Shown here: piece after piece, positions 1 to 5,752 of the stretch
How positions within the stretch are numbered: position 1 is the first letter of the stretch
Layout of the letters: each line of letters starts with the position of its first letter
NCBI GenBank assembly: GCA_043425375.1
Contig: JBHWQC010000012.1
Coordinates: forward strand, 1-5,752
DNA length: 5,752 nucleotides
DNA from: Atopostipes sp043425375
Lineage (GTDB): Bacteria > Bacillota > Bacilli > Lactobacillales > Carnobacteriaceae_A
Reading direction: 5' to 3'
The notes under the pieces: generated by a model
Database searches by the model: none
Told to the model about the DNA's origin: nothing
What the model saw: the letters and a program-made list of their open reading frames with translations, nothing else
Position numbers and translations under genes: made by a program

Positions 1-1
1 A

Positions 2-475
2 TGGGCGTACAGGTTCAGCATTAAGTTGTTGAAGCTGGGTTGAGATTAAAATCCGACACCTTAAGTGACCGTAATTGCGATAACCATAGCCAGATCGTTT
101 GATCATCTTGATTTTATTTACGGTACCTTCCACAACGCCATCCGTGAGTGTATAGGTGAAGCTGTTTTCAATATCTAACAAGTAGGAAGTTAAGGTCCGA
201 AAAGCTGTTCTCACCTTGTGTGGGAAGACATATTTTTTACTTTCCATCAAGGTGTCCTCAAAAGCTTGGAAACGCTGGTAGCGAATGGCCTCAATTAGTC
301 GGTGCACAAAGTCATACGTACGTGCCAATTGAGCATCCAGTTGGATTAAATAGTCGACCATGCCTTTTTCACTGATCAACCCATCAAACAATCGATGGGT
401 ATGATAGTGGGTAAAATCCAACACTTCGCGCGACTTCAAGAGCAGCTTCCACAATTGAATATCTCGGTTGATTTT
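2..475 (-). pseudogene. ISL3-family transposase, C-terminal fragment
   Basis: An uninterrupted minus-strand frame of 158 codons matches the C-terminal part of ISL3-family (DDE) transposases. Seen directly: the family signature DGVVEGTVNKIKMIKR followed by SGYGYRNYGHLRCRI. Its Glu (codon 128-130) should be the third catalytic acidic residue. Upstream of it are helical segments such as FTHYHTHRLFDGLISEKG. Family members are usually a little over 400 residues, so roughly the first 60% (zinc-binding and DNA-binding parts and the first two catalytic Asp) is missing. Homology starts at about KINRDIQLWK, exactly where the terminal repeat of IS21-A ends, so the gene is cut there. The missing 5' part is not found beyond the other end of IS21-A. 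The last few residues and the ISL3 terminal repeat lie outside the window. The frame stays open into IS21-A (ATG codons at 545-547 and 542-544), giving a chimeric ORF without a convincing ribosome binding site. It is non-functional as a transposase. Confidence 0.85.
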
Positions 476-525
476 GAGCCACCATTTCGGATGTTGAGAG
501 CCTCCGTTTCGGACAAAGAGAGCCA
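475..525 (-). repeat. IS21-A terminal repeat array, istB-side end
   Basis: Read outward on the minus strand, three copies of a TGGCTC-type motif begin at 525 (TGGCTCTC), 503 (AGGCTCTC) and 481 (TGGCTCA), spaced exactly 22 bases apart. Between the first two is CGAAACGG, which recurs as CGAAACGA at the opposite end. IS21-family elements are known to carry several transposase-binding repeats at each end, which is the likely role. The outermost copy overlaps the point where ISL3 homology begins. Confidence 0.8.
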
Positions 526-556
526 CTGTCTTTATCATTTTCATCATGATTAAATT

Positions 557-593
557 AAAAGAGAATTGACTTAATATAAGCCAGTTCTCTTTT
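557..593 (-). terminator. Hairpin terminator after istB-A
   Basis: Arms 557-568 (AAAAGAGAATTG) and 582-593 (CAGTTCTCTTTT) pair over 12 positions with one mismatch or wobble. The loop contains a further CTT/AAG stem (570-572 with 578-580). It begins 4 bases after the istB-A stop codon. On the minus strand it is followed by a T-rich stretch (TTTTAATTTAAT), as in an intrinsic terminator. The plus-strand side is also T-rich (TTTTGTTTAA), so it could act in both directions. It sits inside the element, between istB and the terminal repeats, and would end the istAB transcript and block read-in from outside. Confidence 0.6.
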
Positions 594-596
594 TGT

Positions 597-1244
597 TTAA
601 TTGATTCTTTTGCGCATCGAACGCTCACCTTGAATTTCAATCTTCTTAGATCTGCTGACTAAATGATCTAGTACCGCATCGGCGACAGCGCCGCCTCCTA
701 ATCGTTCATGCCAACCCCTACTGATGGACATGAGGACCCACTCATCGATGATAATTAAATAGAACCGTTCGTAACGCTTTAATAGCTTACTGAAGGTCAC
801 CTCCGCTTTTGATAAAGCAATTTCTGTTAATTTATCTGGGAGCCAAACGTATTCAGTATGCATGCCACCCAAACAGGCTTCATAACCGAGTGCACGGGCG
901 ATATATCTCTTTCCAGAGCCCGTGGGACCGACAATGATGACGTTGTGAGGTACTGTAATGTATTGACTAGTCCTTAATTCATGGATTAGGTCCTTATTCA
1001 ATCCGCGATCTGAATATTATTTAATCCCATCGATGTAAGATTGGCGTTTAGGTAAGTGGGCATTCTGTATAAGTCGTTTAATTTTCGAAACGTATTTCAT
1101 ATCAGCTTCTCGATCAATTAAGTAAGCCAGTCGCTCATCGAATGTCCATTAAGCGTATTCAGATACAATATGTTGTTCTTGGTAAGCTTCTGCTATACCT
1201 TTTAGGCGTAATTGAATTATCTTTTCATAAGTTTGTTCATTCAT
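597..1244 (-). pseudogene. istB: istB-A, IS21 transposition helper ATPase, disrupted
   Basis: This is the AAA+ helper ATPase that regulates IstA and target capture in IS21 transposition. The frame starts at ATG 1244-1242, 3 bases after the istA-A stop, with AGAAGG just upstream, so the pair looks translationally coupled. It reads 215 codons to the stop at 597-599 and contains two in-frame TAA codons (1149-1151 and 1017-1019). Visible motifs after the second stop: Walker A as GPTGSGKR, where Arg replaces the usual Thr/Ser after the Lys; Walker B as FYLIIIDEW; and the C-terminal GWHERLGGGAVADAVL block. Compared with istB-B, about 28 residues between Walker B and GWHERL are missing in frame, which removes the sensor-1 region. 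This explains the short length against about 250 residues usual for IstB. Frame and motifs are clear and the protein cannot be functional. The intact part after the second stop could at most yield a 134-residue fragment from a TTG at 999-1001. Confidence 0.88.
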
Positions 1245-1247
1245 ATG

Positions 1248-2726
1248 TTAGACCTTCTTCCCGTAATAATCTTGTCCGCGTAAATAGTCATGTTGGCTGG
1301 TATCTGGCTGATTTATCGGCTGTTGGCTGTCATCTGCTTGTTCACAAACAGATTCTAATTGCTTCTCGGTATATTTATCAGTCAGTTTAAGGATTGATAA
1401 ACAGCCATTAAAGGCTTGTTGTTCTACTTTATAATGATCAAGCAAGCGCTCAATGACTAGCGTGGTATGCGTGCCCATGTTATTTGCCCATTTGATAAAG
1501 CGATGTCGATTCCATTCGCTAGTTTGACAATGATTGGCATGTGTTCCTCCACCGTCACGTATGGGCCAGGTTGACCATGGCGACGCCGATGACTACATAC
1601 ACGTGTATGTTGGTGAAAAAATTCAATGCGATTCTGCGTGATTCGAACTCGTACATCTTTTTTGATATAGTGATAGGGGACCGAATAGTAAATCTTATCA
1701 ATGGCAATATGGTAATTATACTGAACTCGGGCAGATTTCCAGATACCATATTCATACGCTTCTTTGGGTAACGGTTGAAGATACGTTTTTTCTTCTGTTA
1801 AGAAAACGTCTGATCGGGGCCTTTTTCTTTTTTGGAATTCCTTCTCATTGATACTGACCAATAACTCACGGATTCGTTGGTTAAGGTCATATACATTAAA
1901 AAAGGTTTCATACTTAATTTAGCGATAATTTGAGTGGTGATTTGACCGACAGCCTCTTCAACGGATGCTTTTCCTCTGGGTGTTCGAGGCTTCGCTGGTA
2001 TAATCGCTGAATGGTAGTAATCAACCATCTCTTGATAGGCCGCATTTAAAACAACGTCACCTCGTTTAGGATGCTTAATCACCCCGGTTTTTAAGTTGTT
2101 ACACACATGATTTTAGGGCTGTCTTGAATAAACTCAAAAAAATTGACATGCGCGTTAATCCACTGTTCTTCCTTCATATCTAATGTTGCTTCTACGTATA
2201 TCAACTGACTATAAGGTAAAGTGGCAACAAAGAAGAAGACTTTTTGCGTCGCGCTGGTTTCAGAATCAACCACGTGATACATCTTTCCAACCCAGTCTAC
2301 TTCACCTTTTTCACCTGCCGTATGCTCAAAATACATCGTTGCTTTTGACTGTTCAATCCCTCGATTTAAATGGGTACAACATTGTGAATATTGATAAGGG
2401 AGCTGTTTTCCCATAACATGACACTCTTTCACATACTCTTCCTATAACAACTTTTTTGTGACACCAGGGTTCTTTAACTCTCCTATTAAATACTCAATAT
2501 CCCTCGGATAATAAAACTCAGGTTCATCATCTGTTATCTTTGGAAAAAGATTTGCTTCTAGTGCTGATTCGGTATAGGGATTGATTTGATCCCAATCCAT
2601 TTGAGCTGCTTTCCAAACATTCACTACTTTAGAGACCGTATTACGAGAGAAAGACATTAACTTCGCTATTTCTTGTTGAGAAATACCGGCACGTTCATAT
2701 CGGAGTATCTGTTTATAGTTTTCCAT
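1248..2726 (-). pseudogene. istA: istA-A, IS21 transposase, disrupted
   Basis: This is a DDE transposase of the IstA type. Start ATG 2726-2724 is preceded by AAAGAGG (2734-2740) at good spacing. In order: N-terminal helix-turn-helix (ISQQEIAKLMSFSRNTVSKV, residues about 15-34), LLWEEY-type linker, first catalytic Asp in GEVDWVGK, conserved LDMKEEQWINAHVNFFE, NLKTGV block, third catalytic Glu in KASVEEAV, core YNYHIAIDKIYYSVPYHYI, and C-terminal YLRGQDYY. Lesions seen: TAG at 2442-2444 in place of the Trp codon of LLWEEY (istA-B keeps TGG there); a frameshift near 2100-2108, where the expected PDN with the second Asp reads CNN or falls out of frame; a frameshift at the A6 run 1898-1903, where one more base would restore FFNVYDL; and a frameshift near 1534-1538, after which NHCQTSEWN resumes. 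Repaired, it would be about 490 residues, within the family range. Conservation is otherwise good, so inactivation looks fairly recent compared with IS21-B. Confidence 0.9.
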
Positions 2727-2753
2727 ACAAAAACCTCTTTCTATAAAATAGTC

Positions 2754-2769
2754 GTAGGATCAGACCTAC
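2754..2769. promoter_or_regulatory. Imperfect palindrome upstream of istA-A
   Basis: GTAGG at 2754-2758 and CCTAC at 2765-2769 form 5-base inverted arms around a 6-base spacer, 28 bases upstream of the istA-A start and inside the element. On the minus strand TTGTAG overlaps one arm and AT-rich TATTTTATA follows, so the palindrome may lie within the istA promoter. It could be an operator or a small hairpin in the leader. The -35/-10 spacing is not convincing enough to call a promoter. Confidence 0.3.
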
Positions 2770-2790
2770 AAACATATTTATAAAAAGAGG

Positions 2791-2844
2791 TGGCTCTCTC
2801 ATAGCGAAACGATGGCTCTCAACAAAACTAACTAGCTGGCTCCA
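2791..2844 (+). repeat. IS21-A terminal repeat array, istA-side end
   Basis: Read outward on the plus strand, TGGCTC motifs begin at 2791 (TGGCTCTC), 2813 (TGGCTCTC) and 2837 (TGGCTCCA), spaced 22 and 24 bases. GCGAAACGA between the first two matches CGAAACGG at the other end. The array is the inverted counterpart of the one at 475-525, and together they define IS21-A. The outermost motif ends where istA-B homology begins. Confidence 0.8.
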
Positions 2845-4350
2845 CCAAAACGTAATATTCAGAAATCGATAAACTTGTATTTTTTTAGTAGAAACACCGT
2901 CACTAAAATCATCAAATTCGCACAAGAAAAGAAGTTATCGTATGAAGATGTGTCTCAATGATATCGTCATGAATTAGAGACTATGCTTCAATTGGATAGA
3001 AACAAAAAGGATTAACTTGTTTCTTACTATACAATGCTGGACCATAGATAGTTAGCGAAAAAACTCACAAAGCCAGGTGTGCCGATGCAACTGCTTTGGG
3101 AAGAATACGCTCAAGATGCACGACTCAATCATAAATCAATTATAAATTAACCCAATTTAAGAAGCACTTTAATTATAACTTAGTTAAAACAAGCTTAAGT
3201 CATATTTTTCATCATAAAGCGGCCGAACAGGTTCAAGTGGATTGGGCAGGGAAGCGACCACAGTGGATTGATCCAATGATGGGAAAAATCATTAAAGGCT
3301 ATTATTGTGGACACCTTACTGTTCAGTGGCGATATTTACTCTCAAGCGTGTACCCGATCAAAAAATACCAAGGTGGATTGAAGTCCACATACATTTGTTT
3401 GAGTATTTTTAAGGCGTTCCCTCGTTGTTAACACCCGATAATCTTCGCACGGATATTACTGAAAACACCAAAAAGTAACTCCTTCTAAAACCAATTTATG
3501 CAGATATGGCGACTCACTGTCAAACGATCATTGTACCGACACGCGTGGCCTATCGAAAGGACAAACAGCTTTAGAAAACCATGTTAAACACCTGAGAACG
3601 CATATTATCGGTCGTATGCGCAACAACTATCATTGTTTCTCAGTACCAATAAATATAACCACTATTTACGGAAGCTCTTGGATGAATTTAACGCCAAGCC
3701 GTTCCAAAAGAAATAAGTAAGCGCCTTCAACTTTTAAGGAATTTGAACAAACAGCAATAAAGATATTAACAACTTATCTCTATGAAGTGTGAGAATTCAA
3801 AGAAGCCAAAGTATATAATAGCCATATCACATTCAATAAGCATTATTACTCTGGAACGTATCAGTATATTGGTGAAACAATGACCCTTAAAATTTATTCT
3901 ACTTCTATAAAAATTTATCATAGTCACCAATTCTTATGTGAAACTCCTACCAAGGGGACACAGCGGAGTGCATACTCTACAAATGAACATCACTTACCTG
4001 AAGAAAGCAACCAGTTTGATAAATGGAATAGAATAAGGTATTTGGAGTAGGCTTGTCGAGTGGGGCCAAATGTACATCGTGTCTTAGCGCACTTATTCGA
4101 TCAAGGCCCTGAGTAGCAGTACTACCGAAGAGTTCATACGATATTAAAAATGGCAGACTCCTTTTCCGACCAAAGATTAGACAAAGCCTGCCATTATGCT
4201 CTTGAACGATTGACTTACCCGAATTATCCGTTATCAAAACGCCTGACCGAAAGTCCTATGATGCAATCTGAATTTAACACGTCGAATCAAAATGAACAAA
4301 CATACCTAAGAGGAGCGGACTATTATGAACAATTCATCCGAAAGAATTAA
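2845..4350 (+). pseudogene. istA: istA-B, IS21 transposase, truncated and heavily mutated
   Basis: Pieces of an IstA transposase lie in order across all three plus frames. They are: the helix-turn-helix remnant SRNTVTKIIKFAQEKK from 2887; PGVPMQLLWEEY near 3073-3108; VQVDWAGKR with the first catalytic Asp near 3240; PRWIEVHIHLFEYF from 3368; LLTPDNLRTDITENTKK with the second Asp; TALENHVKHLRTHIIGRM with the Glu after 3565; LLDEFNAKPFQKK; YNSHITFNKHYYS; and C-terminal YLRGADYYEQ before the stop at 4348-4350. In-frame stops include 2959, 3013, 3049, 3410, 3476, 3790, 4048 and 4114. Frame changes occur near 3140 (a lost T), at two points between 3305 and 3368, near 3559, near 3640 and near 3720. 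The three catalytic acidic residues are still readable, but the gene cannot be translated. The N-terminus is cut by IS21-A. Its 3' end overlaps istB-B by 26 bases. Confidence 0.87.
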
Positions 4351-5062
4351 TGTGTTAACTCAGTATTTATGACAAATGCGTTTGCCCAACCTGACAGATC
4401 GGTTAATTGATTTATATAGTTGTCCGCTCAGCGATCAGTGTACGACATTGGATATACTGGAAGAAATTGCCATGGATGAATACCAATCGAGAAGACAAAA
4501 CACCATTCAACGTCACTTAAAGCAAGCTAAACTTTCCCGACCACAAGCTCACGTTCAAGCGATTGATTATTCACAGAGTCGAAAGCTCAATAAAGATACC
4601 ATCGATCAATTGAAGACGTGTCAGTTTATAACAAACCATAGAAATGTCATTATCCATGGAGCACTGGTACCGGCAAGTCTTACATTACAAATGCCTTACG
4701 TCGATATGTCGTCGAAGAAGGTTATACGGCAAGGTACATGAGAATGTATGATTTACTCATTGAAATGGTTCAAGCTGATTTAGAGGATAGACTCATTAAC
4801 TATCTAAACAAAATAGCGAAACTGGATGTCCTCGTCATTGATGATTTTCTTTTAACACCGATAACACAAGATGAATAGTCATACTTAATGTAAGTTTTTG
4901 AATAAGGAGGTCGAAATCGTTCCTTTTATTATTTACTCTCAAATGGAAACGGGAGAATGGCATAAGAATCTAGGGGGTGGTGCCATTGTGGATGTTATAC
5001 TTGAACTTGCTATTTTAAATTCTTATCATTAATATATTTCTGGTGATTCTTTAAGAATGAAA
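4325..5062 (+). pseudogene. istB: istB-B, IS21 helper ATPase, disrupted
   Basis: The frame starts at ATG 4325-4327, overlapping the end of istA-B, with AGAGGAGCGG upstream. It hits TGA at 4370-4372, then continues through LTDRLIDLYSCPL and RHLKQAKLSRPQA to FITNHRNVIIHGA. At 4661-4665 one missing base within the Walker A codons throws the frame; reading on one frame over restores a GTGKSYI Walker A and then YMRMYDLLIEMVQADLEDRL and Walker B VLVIDDFLL. TAG/TAA codons follow at 4876, 4891 and 4903. An extra T in the run 4924-4927 shifts the frame again before SQMETGEWHKNLGGGAIVDV. A TAA lies at 5030-5032, followed by the C-terminal GDSLRMK. It keeps the segment between Walker B and EWHKNL that istB-A has lost. 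Homology ends near 5062; the frame stays open to 5146, past the element end. Confidence 0.87.
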
Positions 5063-5064
5063 GC

Positions 5065-5119
5065 TGGATCAGCGATTTCTGACTCGACTGATTCAGCAAA
5101 ACGCGATTTTCTTGGCTCA
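5065..5119 (+). repeat. Probable right-end repeat array of IS21-B
   Basis: TGGATCAGC at 5065, TGATTCAGC at 5089 and TGGCTCA at 5113 are spaced exactly 24 bases apart. They repeat, in the expected orientation (outward, after istB), the TGGCTC motifs of IS21-A. The outermost copy ends in TGGCTCA, the same end sequence as the istB-side end of IS21-A. The inner copies are degenerate, so this is an inference from motif, spacing and position. The array starts right behind the last recognisable IstB codons, much closer than in IS21-A. Confidence 0.55.
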
Positions 5120-5203
5120 AGTAATCGCATTTTATTGTCTTATTGAAACGCTATATGCAAGTACTTATTCCTTTCTGTACAATACACTAAATAATGACCA
5201 TAA

Positions 5204-5229
5204 ACCTTATTCATCTTCTTTCATAAGGT
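5204..5229. promoter_or_regulatory. Inverted repeat over the -35 region
   Basis: ACCTTAT (5204-5210) and ATAAGGT (5223-5229) are perfect 7-base inverted arms separated by 12 bases. The repeat covers the position of a -35 element for the -10 box at 5238 and ends 8 bases before that box, which is where a dimeric repressor or activator could act. It could instead be a weak hairpin from upstream transcription. The rest of 5120-5203 is AT-rich and I see nothing else certain in it. Confidence 0.35.
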
Positions 5230-5234
5230 ATTTA

Positions 5235-5243
5235 TGATATAAT
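5235..5243 (+). promoter_or_regulatory. Extended -10 promoter of the restriction-like gene
   Basis: TGATATAAT contains a perfect TATAAT hexamer (5238-5243) preceded by TG one base upstream, the extended -10 form. No good -35 hexamer lies 16-18 bases upstream (CTTCTT or similar), which the TG extension can compensate for. The start of transcription would be near 5250, giving a leader of about 65 bases before the ATG at 5316. Confidence 0.6.
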
Positions 5244-5304
5244 GATTTATGGCGTTACTATTTATATTATGAACTGGAAAACAGCAATTGTTAATATTTA
5301 GATT

Positions 5305-5310
5305 AGGAGA
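5305..5310 (+). promoter_or_regulatory. Ribosome binding site AGGAGA
   Basis: AGGAGA lies 5 bases before ATG 5316-5318 and fixes this start. An in-frame TAG at 5301-5303 lies just ahead of it, so no upstream start in this frame is possible. Confidence 0.75.
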
Positions 5311-5315
5311 ATTAT

Positions 5316-5752
5316 ATGACCAACATATGGACTGAAAAAAGTATAGACTTAGCTAATCAGCGGAACTATTTAGATTTACTGTACAAAGTTTATCCAATGT
5401 CTGTTAACGAGAGAAGAGAATTAACCAATACGGCAGAATATGAAATTAGCAGACATTTTAATGAACAAAACTCAGAAGAATTAATTAGTATTCTATTAAA
5501 ACAAGAATTATTTCCTATCAAGGATTCTTATGTTGCTTACTTAAGAAGAGACCGTAGTGCTTTAAAACGGAATCCCAAAACTGTAAATAGAATTGCAGGT
5601 ATTCTATATGAAATGGGCCTAGAATCAGTAATAAATAATGCTACTGAACCAAAAGAAACAAATAGACAAATTGGTCCTTTATTTAAAAATTGGATAAATA
5701 AAGGAAGCTTAGGATGTAAAATCACAGATGATTATGAAGTTTTTCTTAATAG
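5316..5752 (+). CDS. Probable type II restriction endonuclease, N-terminal part
   Basis: An open frame of 145 codons runs off the window without a stop; it starts at ATG 5316 behind AGGAGA and an extended -10 promoter. Unlike everything to its left it has no lesions. The protein is hydrophilic, with no signal peptide or membrane segment, so it is probably cytoplasmic. Segments such as IKDSYVAYLRRD (residues 68-79), NPKTVNR (86-92) and KETNRQIGPLFKNW (113-126) resemble, from memory, the N-terminal half of a family of type II restriction endonucleases found in Bacillota, possibly Tsp45I-like. These would cut DNA at a specific site and be paired with a methyltransferase. The PD-(D/E)XK catalytic motif expected in the C-terminal half is beyond the window, and no methyltransferase is seen here, so the function is inferred. 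The gene start is certain; the family is moderately supported. Confidence 0.6.
   Translation, partial: MTNIWTEKSIDLANQRNYLDLLYKVYPMSVNERRELTNTAEYEISRHFNEQNSEELISILLKQELFPIKDSYVAYLRRDRSALKRNPKTVNRIAGILYEMGLESVINNATEPKETNRQIGPLFKNWINKGSLGCKITDDYEVFLN

Larger units (their letters stand above)
475..2844 (-). mobile_element. IS21-family element IS21-A (degenerate)
   Basis: The element carries the IS21 gene pair, istA then istB, read on the minus strand and bounded at both ends by imperfect inverted repeats with multiple TGGCTC motifs. Outer ends are placed at the outermost motif: TGAGCCACC at 475 on the plus strand, and GGCTCCA ending at 2844. The size of about 2.37 kb is normal for the family. 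Both genes are inactivated: istA by one nonsense codon and three frameshifts, istB by two nonsense codons and an internal deletion. The bases outside the two ends (GTTGATTT on the left, CCAAAACG on the right) show no target-site duplication. The flanking genes differ (ISL3 transposase on one side, another istA on the other), so a deletion or recombination probably followed insertion. Exact ends are uncertain by a few bases. Confidence 0.85.
2845..5119 (+). mobile_element. IS21-family element IS21-B, 5'-truncated and decayed
   Basis: This is a second istA-istB pair on the plus strand, in the opposite orientation to IS21-A and clearly a different lineage: Walker A is GATGTGKS-like rather than GPTGSGK, and Walker B is VLVIDDF rather than IIIDEW. 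The left terminal repeats and the first about 25 codons of istA are absent; homology starts right at the IS21-A end. The right end is recognised by three 24-base-phased TGGCTC-like motifs ending near 5119. Many nonsense codons and at least eight frameshifts show an old, dead copy that could not supply transposition functions. Confidence 0.82.

Noticed and set aside
1142..1390. Plus-strand frame of 82 codons
   Set aside because: It is antisense to the well-supported istA-A/istB-A junction and has no independent evidence.
2713..2925. Minus-strand 70-codon frame across the junction of the two IS21 elements
   Set aside because: It covers the IS21-A terminal repeats and is antisense to istA-B codons; it has no family features and is a shadow frame.
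3977..4237. Minus-strand frame of 86 codons
   Set aside because: It is antisense to the recognisable IstA-B C-terminal region; a shadow frame.
5029..5130. Minus-strand 33-codon frame beginning MRLLEPRKSRF, antisense to the istB-B tail
   Set aside because: It looks protein-like but has no ribosome binding site, lies entirely opposite the IstB C-terminus and terminal repeats, and matches nothing I recognise. It could be a chance frame.
5161..5180. GTAC ... GTAC short repeat upstream of the restriction-like gene
   Set aside because: Four-base self-complementary words with a 12-base spacer are expected by chance, and it lies too far from the promoter.
5269..5301. Ten-codon frame MNWKTAIVNI in the leader of the restriction-like gene
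   Set aside because: It has no Shine-Dalgarno site and no attenuator-like hairpin behind it, and short ORFs are expected by chance in AT-rich DNA.
5537..5725. Minus-strand frame of 62 codons
   Set aside because: It is antisense to the intact restriction-like gene and has no start signals.
1..5752. Search by eye for a CRISPR array, tRNA, rRNA, toxin-antitoxin pair or riboswitch
   Set aside because: No regularly spaced identical repeats of CRISPR length, no tRNA cloverleaf and no known RNA motif were recognised. The only phased repeats are the IS21 ends.

Overview
The window is AT-rich DNA with purine-rich Shine-Dalgarno sites (AGGAGA, AAGAGG), an extended -10 promoter and ISL3 and IS21 family transposase genes. 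This fits a low-GC member of the Bacillota, perhaps Lactobacillales. The species cannot be named from this sequence.

Almost the whole window (1-5119) is a graveyard of insertion sequences. From left to right it holds: (i) the C-terminal 158 codons of an ISL3-family transposase on the minus strand (2-475); (ii) a nearly complete but dead IS21-family element, called IS21-A here, on the minus strand (about 475-2844), with both terminal repeat arrays, a disrupted istA (1248-2726) and a disrupted istB (597-1244) followed by a terminator-like hairpin; (iii) a second, clearly different and more decayed IS21-family element, IS21-B, on the plus strand (about 2845-5119), whose istA has lost its beginning. 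The two IS21 copies lie head to head. The left terminus of IS21-A directly abuts codons of the istA-B helix-turn-helix, while its other end abuts the ISL3 fragment. The two flanks are therefore different genes, so a simple insertion into one target does not explain the layout.

Downstream of the IS21-B right end is a roughly 200-base intergenic region. It holds an inverted repeat, an extended -10 promoter and a good ribosome binding site. It leads into the only apparently intact gene, a plus-strand reading frame from 5316 that runs off the window (145 codons visible). Its sequence resembles the N-terminal part of a family of type II restriction endonucleases, but the catalytic region is outside the window.

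I see no new defence or regulatory system fully contained here. The most informative signals are the phased TGGCTC repeats at the IS21 ends, the chimeric junctions, the inactivating lesions (one frameshift sits inside a Walker A codon run) and the promoter/operator-like region of the probable restriction gene.
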